Origin: CAVSSX01 sp963730735
Lineage (GTDB): Bacteria; Actinomycetota; Acidimicrobiia; Acidimicrobiales; RAAP-2
Length of the DNA: 64,000 nt
Direction: 5' to 3'
Assembly (NCBI GenBank): GCA_963730735.1
Contig: CAVSSX010000010.1
Coordinates: forward strand, 62,001 to 126,000
Shown: positions 24,809-34,043 of the stretch, piece after piece
Numbering within the stretch: the stretch's first letter is position 1
Layout: each line of letters opens with the position of its first letter
Translations under genes and position numbers: made by a program
Notes under the pieces: generated by a model
Told to the model about the DNA's origin: nothing
Database searches by the model: none
Seen by the model: the letters and a program-made list of their open reading frames with translations, nothing else

Positions 24809-26707
24809 ATGTCGACCCCGGACATCCAGGCCGCCCCCGATCAATCGCCGTTCCCGCCGATCGCCGACTACGGGTTCCTCTCGGACTGCGAAGCCAGCGC
24901 CCTGGTGGCGTCGAACGGCAACGTCGAGTGGATGTGCCTGCCCAGGATGGACTCGCCCTCGGTGTTCGGCGCCCTGCTCGACCGTGACGCCGGACGCTTC
25001 CGGTTGGGGCCCGACGGCATCGACGTCCCGGTGGCCCGGCGCTACCTGCCCGGCTCGATGGTGCTCGAGACGACGTGGGGCTCCGACACCGGCTGGATCG
25101 TCGTCCGCGACGTGCTGTTGATCGGGCCCTGGCACAACCAAGAGGCGCGCTCGCGCACCCACCGGCGCACGCCGACCGACTATGACGCCGAGCACGTCCT
25201 GCTGCGGACGGTGCGGTGCGTGACCGGCGAGGTGCAGGTGACCCTCGACTGCGAGCCGCTCTTCGACTACGGCCGCCAGCCGGCCACCTGGACCTACAAG
25301 GGCGACGGCTACCACCAGGGCGTGGCCCGGTGCGACGACATGGACCTCGAGCTGACGTTGACCACCGACATGCGGCTCGGCTTCGAGGGCCCGAGGGCCC
25401 TGGCCCGCACGCTGTTGAAGGAAGGCGACAAGCGCTTCTGTGCCCTGTCGTGGAGCGGCGTCGACCCCCCGAGGAACTTCGACGACGCCTACGCCCGACT
25501 GGTCTGGACGGCCCACCACTGGCAGCACTGGCTGGCCCGGGGCAACTTCCCCGACCACCCGTGGCGCACCCACCTCCAGCGCAGCGCCCTCACCCTGAAG
25601 GGCCTCACCTACTCCAACACCGGGGCCCTGCTGGCTGCGGCCACCACCTCGCTCCCCGAGACGCCGGGCGGCGAACGGAACTACGACTACCGGTTCAGCT
25701 GGATCCGGGACTCGACGTTCGCCCTGTGGGCGCTGTACACCCTCGGCTTCGACTGGGAGGCCAACGACTTCTTCTACTTCATCTCCGACGTGGCCGGACA
25801 GGGCGACGACCTCCAGATCATGTACGGGATCGGCGGCGAGCGCGATCTCGAGGAGCAGACGCTCGACCACCTGAGCGGCTACAACGGCGCCCAGCCGGTT
25901 CGGGTGGGCAATGCCGCGCACGACCAGCGCCAGCATGACGTCTGGGGCTCGCTGCTCGATTCCGTCTATCTCCACACCCGGTCGCGCGACCGCCTCGACG
26001 ACAACCTCTGGCCGCTGCTCAAGCGCCAGGTCGAGGCGGCCCTGGCCCACTGGAAGGAGCCCGACCAGGGCATCTGGGAGGTCCGGGGCGAACCGCAGCA
26101 CTTCACATCGTCCAAGATCATGTGCTGGGTGGCCGCCGACCGGGGGGCCCGCCTGGCCCACCTGCGCGACGAGCACGAGCTGGCCCAGAAGTGGCACAAG
26201 GCGGCCGACGAGATCCACGCCGACATCTGTGCCCGCGGCACCGACGGCCGGGGGGTGTTCACCCAGCACTACGGCACCGAGGCCCTCGATGCCTCGCTGC
26301 TGCTCATCCCGCTCTTCCGGTTCCTGCCCCCCGAGGACCCGCGCGTCCGCAACACGGTGATGGCCATCGCCGAGGAGCTGACCACCGACGACCTGGTGCT
26401 CCGCTACCTGACCGAGGAGACCGACGACGGCTTCTCGGGCCACGAAGGCACGTTCACCATCTGCTCGTTCTGGCTGGTGTCGGCCCTGGTCGAGATCGGC
26501 GAATTCCACCGGGCCAAGCAGCTGTGCGGCAAGCTCCTGTCGTTCGCCAGCCCGCTCGACCTCTTCGCCGAGGAGATCGACCCCCACAGCGGCAGCCAGC
26601 TCGGCAACTTCCCGCAGGCCTTCACCCACCTGGCCCTCATCAACGCCGTCATCCACGTGATCCGGGCCGAGCAGGGCGAGATGGCGACCCCCTTCGACCA
26701 GCACTGA
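24809..26707 (+). CDS. Glycoside hydrolase family 15 protein (glucoamylase/trehalase type)
   Basis: A 632-residue cytoplasmic enzyme. The N-terminal super-beta-sandwich starts PIADYGFLSDCEASALVASN, and the (alpha/alpha)6 barrel starts near residue 270. Catalytic acidic segments are visible: GIWEVRGEPQHFTSSKIMCW (general acid) and LFAEEIDPHSGSQLGNFPQA (general base). RNYDYRFSWIRDSTFALWAL is the family signature. Actinobacterial relatives hydrolyse trehalose or alpha-glucans to glucose. No signal peptide, so the substrate should be intracellular. The promoter lies in the 240-base divergent gap to the antiporter. Confidence 0.9.
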   Translation: MSTPDIQAAPDQSPFPPIADYGFLSDCEASALVASNGNVEWMCLPRMDSPSVFGALLDRDAGRFRLGPDGIDVPVARRYLPGSMVLETTWGSDTGWIVVRDVLLIGPWHNQEARSRTHRRTPTDYDAEHVLLRTVRCVTGEVQVTLDCEPLFDYGRQPATWTYKGDGYHQGVARCDDMDLELTLTTDMRLGFEGPRALARTLLKEGDKRFCALSWSGVDPPRNFDDAYARLVWTAHHWQHWLARGNFPDHPWRTHLQRSALTLKGLTYSNTGALLAAATTSLPETPGGERNYDYRFSWIRDSTFALWALYTLGFDWEANDFFYFISDVAGQGDDLQIMYGIGGERDLEEQTLDHLSGYNGAQPVRVGNAAHDQRQHDVWGSLLDSVYLHTRSRDRLDDNLWPLLKRQVEAALAHWKEPDQGIWEVRGEPQHFTSSKIMCWVAADRGARLAHLRDEHELAQKWHKAADEIHADICARGTDGRGVFTQHYGTEALDASLLLIPLFRFLPPEDPRVRNTVMAIAEELTTDDLVLRYLTEETDDGFSGHEGTFTICSFWLVSALVEIGEFHRAKQLCGKLLSFASPLDLFAEEIDPHSGSQLGNFPQAFTHLALINAVIHVIRAEQGEMATPFDQH

Positions 26708-26740
26708 CTTCGAGTCCGCGTTGGTCGGGCAGCCGGGTGC

Positions 26741-27202
26741 TCAGCTGCGGCAGGCCACCCGGGCCGAGGGCGCGGACAGGGACCCGGTGACCGGGAACCG
26801 CACCCGGATCCGGGTGGCACCCTGACGGAGCGTCGGCACGACCACGTCGCCGGCGGCCACCGACGAGCCGGCACTCGCCACCTCGACGGCGCAGGTCACC
26901 GAGCCCGACGTCGGGCCGGTCAACTCGAGCGTCACCTGTTCGTGGCCGGCAGTCGGCCCGGGGCCGACGCTGACCACCCGGGCGGCCACGGCGCTCGAAC
27001 CGTCGCCGGCGAGCAGCACCTCGATGCCCGTGCCGATGGCCGCCGCCGCCAGCGCCACGGCCAGCAGCAGGGCCAGGAGACGGACCGCCCGGGGCCGTCG
27101 CCGACGCGGGAACTCGACGTCGGCCGGGTCCACCCCGGTCGGGTCGTCCTCCCACCACGGACGGTCCGGGAACGAGCCGTCGGCCTCGGGCACGCTCGTC
27201 AT
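26741..27202 (-). CDS. Single-pass membrane protein of unknown function
   Basis: A 153-residue protein. An acidic N-terminus (WWEDDPTGVDPADVEFP) is followed by a basic RRRRPRAV stretch, one membrane helix (about residues 41-62) and a beta-rich outer domain with two cysteines (VTCAVEVAS, ARVACRS) that may form a disulphide. I recognise no family. It is convergent with the GH15 gene. Confidence 0.6.
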   Translation of the reverse strand: MTSVPEADGSFPDRPWWEDDPTGVDPADVEFPRRRRPRAVRLLALLLAVALAAAAIGTGIEVLLAGDGSSAVAARVVSVGPGPTAGHEQVTLELTGPTSGSVTCAVEVASAGSSVAAGDVVVPTLRQGATRIRVRFPVTGSLSAPSARVACRS

Positions 27203-27351
27203 CGGCGCACCCTACCCAGCCGGCCACCGGCGGCACCGGCCGGGCGGGCCCCATCGAGCCGAGGTACACGACGGCGGGGATAGCTCTACGCTGCCCAGAT
27301 GTCAGCGATCCGCCCGCCCGAGGTGTCCACGACGGCGACCGGGAGCCACCG

Positions 27352-29631
27352 ATGAGCGACCGCCCGGACGTCACCCTCGGGGTGGCCGGAGCCACGGTCG
27401 AGCGGCCGGTCGAGCGGCGCCCGCCGGCCGGCGCTCCCAACGTGGTGGTCATCGTGCTCGACGACACCGGGTTCGCCCAGCTCGGTGCGTTCGGATCGGA
27501 CATCGCCACACCGAACATCGACCGTCTGGCGGCGGGCGGGGTCCGTTACAACCGCTTCCACGTGACCTCGCTGTGCTCCCCGACCCGCGCCGCCTTCCTC
27601 ACCGGGCGCAACCACCACGCCGTCGGGATGGGCTTCCTGGCCGACATCCCGCTCGGGTTCCCGGGCTACACCGGCCGACTGCCGCCCTCGGCGGTGCCGC
27701 TCCCGCGGATCCTGCGCGACGCCGGCTACAACACCACGGCCATCGGGAAGTGGCACCTCACGCCGCGCTGGCAACGTTCCCCGGCCGGGCCGTTCGACAG
27801 CTGGCCCCTCGGGATGGGCTTCGAGCACTACTACGGCTTCCTCCAGGGCGACACCAACCACTGGACGCCGAACCTGGTGGCCGACAACCACTACGTCGAT
27901 CCGCCGGCCACCCCCGAGGACGGCTACCACCTGACCGAGGACCTGGCCGACCGGGCCATCCGCTCGGTGGTGGACCAGCAGCAGGGGGCGCCGGGCAAGC
28001 CGTTCTTCTTGTACTTCGCCCTCGGGGCCATGCACGCCCCCCACCACGTGGCCCCCGAGTGGGTGGCGCCGTACCGGGGTCGCTTCGACGACGGGTGGGA
28101 GGCCTGGCGAGACAGGACGTTCGCCCGGCAACTCGAGCTCGGGGTCGTGCCCGAGGGCACCGTGCTCACCCCGCGCCCGCCCTGGGTCCAGGGCTGGGAC
28201 GAGCTCTCCCCCGACGAGCGGCGCATGCACGCCCGCCAGCAGGAGGTCTTCGCCGGGTTCCTGACCCACACCGACGCCCAGATCGGCCGGGTGGTCGACG
28301 CCCTCGAGCGCCGGGGCCTGCTCGACGACACGCTCCTGCTGGTGTTCTCGGACAACGGGGCCAGCGCCGAAGGCGGACGGGCCGGAAGCGTCAACGAGCA
28401 CCGGTTCACCGCCCGGATCCGCGAGTCGGTGGCCGACAACCTGGCCGCCTACGACGACTGGGGTGGCTTCAGCACCTACAACCACTACAGCTGGGCCTGG
28501 GCCTGGGCCGGCAACACCCCTTTTCGGCTGTGGAAGCGCTACACCTGGCTCGGCGGGACGCGGACCCCGCTGGTCGTCCACTGGCCCCGGGGCATGGAGG
28601 CCCGCGGCGCCGTCCGTTCGCAGTTCGCCCACGCCGTCGACCTCGCCCCCACCATCCTCGACGCCATCGGCCTCGAAGCGCCCGACGTGGTCGACGGGGT
28701 GGCCCAGCAGCGGATCGACGGCGCCAGCCTCCGTCGCACCTTCGACGACGAGACCGCCCCCGACCCTCGCCGCACGCAGTACTTCGAGATGCTGGCCTCC
28801 CGCTCGATCGTGCACGAAGGGTGGAAGGCCACCACCGACTTCGTGTCCGAGGGCGTGGTGGACGAGGAGCTCCTGGTCGGCAGCCGGGACCTGGCCGACG
28901 ACCACTGGGCGCTCTTCGACCTCGACACCGACTTCTCCGAGTCGACCGACGTGTCGGCCGAGCACCCCGAGGTGGCCCGCCAACTCGAGGAGAGGTGGCT
29001 GGAGGAGGCGGTGGCCAACCACGTCCTGCCGATCGACGGCACCTTCCTCAACCGGGTCGGGGCCATGATCCACCCGGCCTACCCGCCGGGGTCGGACCGG
29101 ACCTTCTCGCCCGAGGGCAGCCCGGTCAACGACGAGTCGGTCCCGATGCTCTGGGGCGGCTTCCGGCTCACTGCCGACGTCGACGTGCCGGCCACCGACC
29201 CCGGTGGCGTGCTGTGGGCGCTCGGCGACTGGAACGGCGGCTACGCCCTCTACGTGGCCGAGGGCCGGCTGACCTTCAGCTTCGCCCGGGCCGGCGACCT
29301 GGTCGAGGTGGTGGCCGACCGCCCGGTGCCGTCGGGCCCCCAGGCCCTCGGGGTGGCCTACCTGGTCGACCCCGACGGTGATGGCCGCTTCGTCCTGCTC
29401 CACGGGGACGAGCCGGTGGGAACGGTCGACGTCGTCGGCATGCTGCCGCTGGCCATCCAGCACGGGGGTGCCCGGGGTCGGCTGGGGTTCGACCGTGGGT
29501 TCCCGGTGTCGAGGCGCTACGCCCCGCCCGACCCGTGGAACGGCGAGCTGCGGAGCGTCCGGATCCAGACGCCGGCCGGCCAGCAGCCCGACCCGCTCGA
29601 GGAGATCCGGGCGGCCCTGCACAGCGACTGA
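27352..29631 (+). CDS. Arylsulfatase-type sulfatase
   Basis: A 759-residue alkaline-phosphatase-superfamily hydrolase. The sulfatase motif CSPTRAAFLTGRN puts the residue to be converted to formylglycine at Cys75. VVVIVLDDTGFAQLGAFG carries the metal-binding Asp pair, GKWHLTP and VFSDNGASAEGG the other active-site residues. It has the extra C-terminal domain of large (about 750-790 residue) arylsulfatases. No signal peptide. It hydrolyses sulfate esters; the natural substrate is unknown. The formylglycine-generating enzyme it needs is not encoded in this window. Confidence 0.92.
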   Translation: MSDRPDVTLGVAGATVERPVERRPPAGAPNVVVIVLDDTGFAQLGAFGSDIATPNIDRLAAGGVRYNRFHVTSLCSPTRAAFLTGRNHHAVGMGFLADIPLGFPGYTGRLPPSAVPLPRILRDAGYNTTAIGKWHLTPRWQRSPAGPFDSWPLGMGFEHYYGFLQGDTNHWTPNLVADNHYVDPPATPEDGYHLTEDLADRAIRSVVDQQQGAPGKPFFLYFALGAMHAPHHVAPEWVAPYRGRFDDGWEAWRDRTFARQLELGVVPEGTVLTPRPPWVQGWDELSPDERRMHARQQEVFAGFLTHTDAQIGRVVDALERRGLLDDTLLLVFSDNGASAEGGRAGSVNEHRFTARIRESVADNLAAYDDWGGFSTYNHYSWAWAWAGNTPFRLWKRYTWLGGTRTPLVVHWPRGMEARGAVRSQFAHAVDLAPTILDAIGLEAPDVVDGVAQQRIDGASLRRTFDDETAPDPRRTQYFEMLASRSIVHEGWKATTDFVSEGVVDEELLVGSRDLADDHWALFDLDTDFSESTDVSAEHPEVARQLEERWLEEAVANHVLPIDGTFLNRVGAMIHPAYPPGSDRTFSPEGSPVNDESVPMLWGGFRLTADVDVPATDPGGVLWALGDWNGGYALYVAEGRLTFSFARAGDLVEVVADRPVPSGPQALGVAYLVDPDGDGRFVLLHGDEPVGTVDVVGMLPLAIQHGGARGRLGFDRGFPVSRRYAPPDPWNGELRSVRIQTPAGQQPDPLEEIRAALHSD

Positions 29632-29644
29632 GCGCCCGGCGGCC

Positions 29645-30628
29645 TCAGCTCCCCAGCAGGGCCCGCAGCTCGGCCTCGGTCATGGTGCCGGGTGCCCCGC
29701 CACGGGCCGAGAGCTGGCCGGCCAACCGTTGGACCAGGGCGTTGACCGGCGTCGCCACCCCGTGGAGCCGCCCCACGAGGACGATCTCCCCACTCAGGTA
29801 GTCGGTCTCGATCGTGCCCGTCCCCCGGGCCAGGCTCTGCCAGGACGACCCGCCCTGGTGGGCGCCGCTCGCCGTGGCCTGGATGCCGGTGACCGCCCGG
29901 CGTCGCTCGGCGTCCTCCTCCAACGAGGCGTAGGCGATCCCGGCGGCGTCGAGGGCCGCCTCCCCCTCGGCCCGGATGGCCGTCGCCAACTCGCCCTGAC
30001 GGGCCGACGGGCCGCACAGCGCCTCGAGGGCGTTGCCCAGGTTCATGAGCAGCTTGCAGTACTTCCACCGCATGATGTCGGCCACGGCGTGGGAGTCGAT
30101 CCGGCTGGTCGAGAGGGCGGCGGCGATCCGTTCGGCGGTGGCATCGGTCCCTGTGGGGTAGCGGCCGAGGTCGAGCAGGGCCGTCACCCCGGCCCAGTGG
30201 GACTGGACCTTCCCCGGCTCGAGGTAGGTGGCCGGGCACATGACGCACATGCCGTAGGTGTTCGGGAAGACCCGCAGGGCCCGGCGCTCGTTCTCCACGC
30301 CGTTCTGGACGCACACCACCGCCACCGTCGGCGGGGCCACGGCGGCGAGCGAGGTGAGGGCGGCGTCGGTGTCCTGGCTCTTCACGCACAGGAGCACGAC
30401 GTCGTCCTCCCGCCAGTCGAGCTGGGCCGGGCGCTCGACCACCGGGACGGCCAGTCGGACCGTCTCCTCGGGTGACTCGAGGAGCAGGCCGTGCTCGGCC
30501 ATGGCCTGACGATGGGCGCCCCGGGCGATGAGCACCACCTCGTGGCCACCCTGGAAGAGCCTCGCCCCGACGACCCCACCGATGGCGCCGGCCCCGAACA
30601 CCACGAAGCGCATGCCCGATGTTGCCAT
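29645..30628 (-). CDS. panE: 2-dehydropantoate 2-reductase (ketopantoate reductase family)
   Basis: A 327-residue NADPH-dependent reductase: Rossmann start MRFVVFGAGAIGGVVGARLF, the conserved CVQNGVENERRAL, the catalytic-Lys region IMRWKYCKLLMNLGNALEAL and the C-terminal TIETDYLSGEIVLVGRLHGV with TPVNALVQRLA. Ketopantoate reductase makes pantoate for coenzyme A, although paralogues of this fold act on other 2-keto acids, so panE is a probable rather than certain name. An ATG at 30628 or 30613 can serve as the start. It is convergent with the sulfatase gene and divergent from the MpaB-like gene. Confidence 0.8.
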   Translation of the reverse strand: MATSGMRFVVFGAGAIGGVVGARLFQGGHEVVLIARGAHRQAMAEHGLLLESPEETVRLAVPVVERPAQLDWREDDVVLLCVKSQDTDAALTSLAAVAPPTVAVVCVQNGVENERRALRVFPNTYGMCVMCPATYLEPGKVQSHWAGVTALLDLGRYPTGTDATAERIAAALSTSRIDSHAVADIMRWKYCKLLMNLGNALEALCGPSARQGELATAIRAEGEAALDAAGIAYASLEEDAERRRAVTGIQATASGAHQGGSSWQSLARGTGTIETDYLSGEIVLVGRLHGVATPVNALVQRLAGQLSARGGAPGTMTEAELRALLGS

Positions 30629-30729
30629 GGCCCCGGGAGGGCGCCGGCACGGCCATGTGACGAGGGGCGACAGGGGGCGTGGGAAGCTGTGGTCATGGCG
30701 ACGGACACCCCGAGGATCGCCCCACGGTG

Positions 30730-31686
30730 ATGGTCGGCGACCTGCTCGGGCAGGCCACCTCGCTCGGCGGCCAGGCGGCCCGGTTGCCGTTGCGACTGCT
30801 CGGCACGTTGGCCGAGCCGTTCCGCAAGGACCTGGGCCGCGACGTCCGCCGCTCGCTCGGGGTGCCCGAGCGACCCGAGCCCCCGTCACGCGACCCGGCC
30901 CAGGCCTTCTTCCATCCCGACAGCGTCACCCGCCACGTGCACGCCGACCTTCCGGCGATGGTCATCGGTGGCCTGGCCGCCCTCCTGCTGCAGTCCCTCC
31001 ACCCGCTGGCCATGGCCGGGGTGGCCGAGCACTCCAATTACCGGGAGGACCCGACCGGACGCCTCCGGCGGACGGCGTTCTTCGTCGGGACGACGACCTT
31101 CGGCACCGTCGACGAGGCCTGGGGGGCCATCGAACAGGTCAAGGCGGTCCATCGTCGGGTCCACGGCCGGGCGCCCGACGGCCGCAAGTACTCGGCCGCC
31201 GATCCGAAGCTGGTCACCTGGGTCCACGTGGCCGAGATGGCCAGCTTCCTCGACGCCGCCCAGCGCTACGGCCCGCGCCACCTCAGCCCGGCCGAGTGCG
31301 ACGCCTACTTCGACGAGACGGCCGACATCGCCCTGGCCCTCGGGGCGACCTGGGTGCCCCGGTCGGTGGACGAGGTCGAGGCCTACTTCCGGCGGGTCCG
31401 ACCCACCCTCTACGCCGGCCCCCAGGCCCGCGACGCTCGCAACTTCCTCCTGCGAGGCGTGGCCCGGCGTCCCGAGGACCGGGCCGTCTACGGCCTGGTG
31501 CTCTCGGCGGCCATCGGGCTACTGCCGACCTGGGCCCGACGCGAGCTCGGGCTGGTATCGCCGCCGCTGGTCGACCGGGTGCTGGTGAGGCCGACCGTCC
31601 GGGTGCTCTGTGCCGCCCTCCGGTGGGCCGTCTACCCCCCGGGGCCGCGCCCCGAGGAGCGGGAGACCCGGGCCGACCTTTCTTGA
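30730..31686 (+). CDS. Oxygenase MpaB/rubber oxygenase family protein (DUF2236)
   Basis: A 318-residue helical protein. FFHPDSVTRHVHADLPAMVI, LLQSLHPLAMAGVAEHSNYR, RRTAFFVGTTTFGT and WVHVAEMASFLDAAQRYG are the conserved blocks of the family, which includes the heme rubber oxygenase Lcp and fungal MpaB. The conserved His and Arg residues are the likely heme environment. Actinobacteria carry many paralogues of unknown substrate. An ATG at 30730 directly follows a GTG at 30727; either may be used. Confidence 0.82.
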   Translation: MVGDLLGQATSLGGQAARLPLRLLGTLAEPFRKDLGRDVRRSLGVPERPEPPSRDPAQAFFHPDSVTRHVHADLPAMVIGGLAALLLQSLHPLAMAGVAEHSNYREDPTGRLRRTAFFVGTTTFGTVDEAWGAIEQVKAVHRRVHGRAPDGRKYSAADPKLVTWVHVAEMASFLDAAQRYGPRHLSPAECDAYFDETADIALALGATWVPRSVDEVEAYFRRVRPTLYAGPQARDARNFLLRGVARRPEDRAVYGLVLSAAIGLLPTWARRELGLVSPPLVDRVLVRPTVRVLCAALRWAVYPPGPRPEERETRADLS

Positions 31687-31721
31687 GGTCCGCCCGGGCC
31701 ACCGGCCCCGGTTCCCGCCGA

Positions 31722-32585
31722 TCAGGCCGCCGGCCGCAAGCCGGCGTCGAGGGCCACCGAGACGGCGGCCACCGCAGAGTGCACTCCGAGCTTCTTCTGG
31801 AGGTTCTGGCAATGGGTGCGGATCGTGTTGGTCGAGACGTGCAGCCGGCTGGAGATGGCCGTGTGACCGAGTCCCTCCACCAGCAGTCGCAGGACCTCGA
31901 GCTCCCGCTTGGTCAGCGCCGAGAGCAGCTTGGAGGACTCGGGCGCCACCGGCTGGGACGAGGTCTGCAGCAGGCCGGTCAACAGCGGCGGCGACATCCA
32001 CACCTGCCCCTTGACGGCCCACCGGGTCGCCTCGACCAGCTCGTGGATGGGGGCCGACTTGAGGACGAACCCCTTGGCCCCCTTCTGGAGCGCCCGGGCG
32101 GCCGTGGCCTTGTCGTCGTCGCTCATGAGGACGACCACCACCAGGCGGGGGTTGACCGTGTGGAGCTCGTCGAGCAGGTCCATGGCGTTCATGGCGTCGA
32201 ACTCGGCGTCGAGGATCAAGACGTCGGGTCGCTGGTTGAGCACCAGGTCGTGGGCGCCCCGGGCCGAGGTGGCCGAGCCGATGACCCGAAGGCCGGTCTC
32301 GTCGGCCAGCATGGCCGACAGCGACTCGCACAGCATGGGCTGGTGGTTGACGATGGCCACGGTCGTCGCCGGGCCGGCGTCGGCCTGGGGCTCCTCGGGC
32401 CGCACCGGCGTGCGGTCGGCCGGGGCCTCCCGGCCGAAGTCGATCCCGGCCGAGAGCAGCCGACGGCCGGTGCCCCGACGGTCGAACTGCACGCCCCGTT
32501 GCTGGACGATCAGCTCCTGGTCGGACGGCTGGTCGTCGTGGCGGATCCGCCACTCGATGTTGCGCAGTGCCTCGCCCATGGTCAC
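31722..32585 (-). CDS. LuxR-type response regulator with atypical receiver domain
   Basis: A 287-residue protein: about 75 poorly conserved N-terminal residues, then a receiver domain (TVAIVNHQPMLCESLSAMLA to FVLKSAPIHELVEATRWAVK) and a C-terminal LuxR helix-turn-helix (LTKRELEVLRLLVEGLGHTA, NTIRTHCQNLQKKLGVHS). The phospho-acceptor Asp (VLILDAEF) and the Lys (VLKS) are present, but the acidic pair that binds Mg2+ is replaced by Asn-His (VNHQ), so normal phosphorylation is doubtful. The GTG start overlaps the TGA of the upstream response regulator gene (GTGA). No histidine kinase is encoded nearby. Confidence 0.88.
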   Translation of the reverse strand: MTMGEALRNIEWRIRHDDQPSDQELIVQQRGVQFDRRGTGRRLLSAGIDFGREAPADRTPVRPEEPQADAGPATTVAIVNHQPMLCESLSAMLADETGLRVIGSATSARGAHDLVLNQRPDVLILDAEFDAMNAMDLLDELHTVNPRLVVVVLMSDDDKATAARALQKGAKGFVLKSAPIHELVEATRWAVKGQVWMSPPLLTGLLQTSSQPVAPESSKLLSALTKRELEVLRLLVEGLGHTAISSRLHVSTNTIRTHCQNLQKKLGVHSAVAAVSVALDAGLRPAA

Positions 32586-33256
32586 GCCGTCCTCGTCGAG
32601 GACTCGTCCTCATGCTGCAGGAGGCCATTGCGGGCGGCGTAGGCGACGAGCTCGAGCCGGGAGTGGACGCCGACCTTCACGTACAGGTGCTGGAGGTGGG
32701 TCCGGACCGTCGAGACCCCGACGTCCATCGACTTGGCGATCGACGAGGTGCTCTCCCCCCGCCACAGCCGCATCAGCACGTCCTGCTCCCGGGCGGTGAG
32801 GGCCGGCGTGCCCTTGCCCCGCTGGCCCCGGCCGAGCGACTTGGCCAGGTGCGACCAGGCCTTCTCCGACGGCGTGTGGGTCCGCCGCTTGCGGATGGCC
32901 GGGGCGCTGACCCGACGGAGCAAACGCTCAACCTCTTCTACACCTTCAGTCTTGAGGGCCACACCGTCGGCCCCGTCCTCCAGGGCCTGCTGGAGCATGG
33001 TCCGGTCGGAGTCGGCGGTGAGCACGACGATCGGGATCTCGGGCATGGCCTCACGCAGCAGGCGCACGCCGGCGGTGTCGGCCATGCCGGGGAAGTGCAG
33101 GTCGGTCAGCCAGACATCGGCCTCGTCCCGGTTCTTCAGGGCCAGGCCCTGCTCGGGCGAGGACACCTGGGCCAACACCTTGTGGCCCCGCTTCATGAGC
33201 AGGGTCGACAGCGCCTCGGCAAACATCATGTGGTCGTCGCAGATAACGATTTGCAT
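32582..33256 (-). CDS. NarL/LuxR-type response regulator
   Basis: A 224-residue two-domain regulator. The receiver MQIVICDDHMMFAEALSTLL has the full acidic pocket (CDDH), the phospho-Asp in DVWLTDLHFPGMAD, the Thr in VVLTADSD and the Lys in VALKTEG. A basic linker (RKRRTHTP) leads to the LuxR helix-turn-helix LTAREQDVLMRLWRGESTSS. It is the first gene of a two-gene operon, overlapping the second by GTGA, and it is divergent from the membrane-tethered sigma factor gene. It is an orphan regulator in this window. Confidence 0.9.
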   Translation of the reverse strand: MQIVICDDHMMFAEALSTLLMKRGHKVLAQVSSPEQGLALKNRDEADVWLTDLHFPGMADTAGVRLLREAMPEIPIVVLTADSDRTMLQQALEDGADGVALKTEGVEEVERLLRRVSAPAIRKRRTHTPSEKAWSHLAKSLGRGQRGKGTPALTAREQDVLMRLWRGESTSSIAKSMDVGVSTVRTHLQHLYVKVGVHSRLELVAYAARNGLLQHEDESSTRTA

Positions 33257-34043
33257 GCTCTCAGCTCGCTTCTGGACCGGCGGTCCAGTGGTAGTTCCGA
33301 CGTGTTTGCCGTGCGACCCCACCGACGGTACGCGAAATGCGCTCGGGGTCCAAAAGGGGCCGGCGGGCCCCGTCCACGTGCGAGTGTCCCGGTCCCCCGG
33401 CCGACACGGAGCTCTGGCCCACGACGAGGCGCAGGCCCCGCCGATCACCCATCCTGAGGTTGGTACTCGCTGTCACATGAGAAGTAACGGGCCACATCAT
33501 CAACATGCACGGTTCAATCCCAATTTCTCCACAATTTCTCGTAACCCCCGTTGGGTTTTGTGCGAAAACGAGCTGCAACTACCACTGCACACGGAGCAAT
33601 CGTCGGCGGTCCCGGCCGTCGGGGTCACGGCCGTCGGATCCTCTGCTCGGCCCTGCTCCTAGCAGCCGCGGCATGAGGTCGCGCCGGGGGCGACGAATGT
33701 CCTGGTGGGAGCGTCGCCCGGACGTCGGCAACCGGCGGCGCAGCTGGCGCTCGATGGTCGGCCCACCTCCCCGTTGCGGCGCTCGGAGGCCACCACTTTC
33801 CGCAGATAGTGTGCAACCGGTAGTGTGCAACGGGAGACGCCTTGTAACCATGACGGAGTTGTGATTGAATTTGATTGCTGTAGTGATCTAGTGCTACATC
33901 ATGAGGGGCTACTGACGGAGGTAGTACCGATTGATGACGTGAAGGCTCTGCACATTGTCGGGGTGCGCAGAGGGAGAGCAACCGGGGTGACGGGACCCCG
34001 CCAGGAACAACCGACGAACACCGAGGGATAACGAGCCACCGCC
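33257..34043. promoter_or_regulatory. Long non-coding region between response regulators and sigma factor
   Basis: About 790 bases with no credible gene and several AT-rich patches. It contains a tandem 14-base direct repeat at 33807-33834 and an inverted repeat TGTAG-N10-CTACA at 33879-33898. It must hold the divergent promoters. The rest shows no RNA gene that I recognise. Confidence 0.55.
33807..33834. repeat. Tandem 14-base direct repeat
   Basis: TAGTGTGCAACCGG immediately followed by TAGTGTGCAACGGG, with one mismatch. Direct repeats of this size next to a sigma-factor gene suggest tandem binding sites for an activator, for example one of the response regulators encoded divergently. That link is inference. 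Confidence 0.6.

Noticed and set aside
23324..26704. A minus-strand open frame of over 1100 codons covering the GH15 gene and the antiporter
   Set aside because: Only its last 414 codons are the antiporter. The rest is antisense to the GH15 enzyme, has no domain, and is open only because stops are rare in GC-rich DNA.
27286..29622. A 778-codon minus-strand frame opposite the sulfatase
   Set aside because: It is the mirror of the well-supported sulfatase gene, has a Gly/Val/Arg-rich composition without any domain, and no ribosome site.
33505..33864. An open frame of 119 codons in the gap before the tethered sigma factor
   Set aside because: Arg/Pro/Ser-rich without domain, ribosome site or matching codon bias. 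It crosses the direct repeats.
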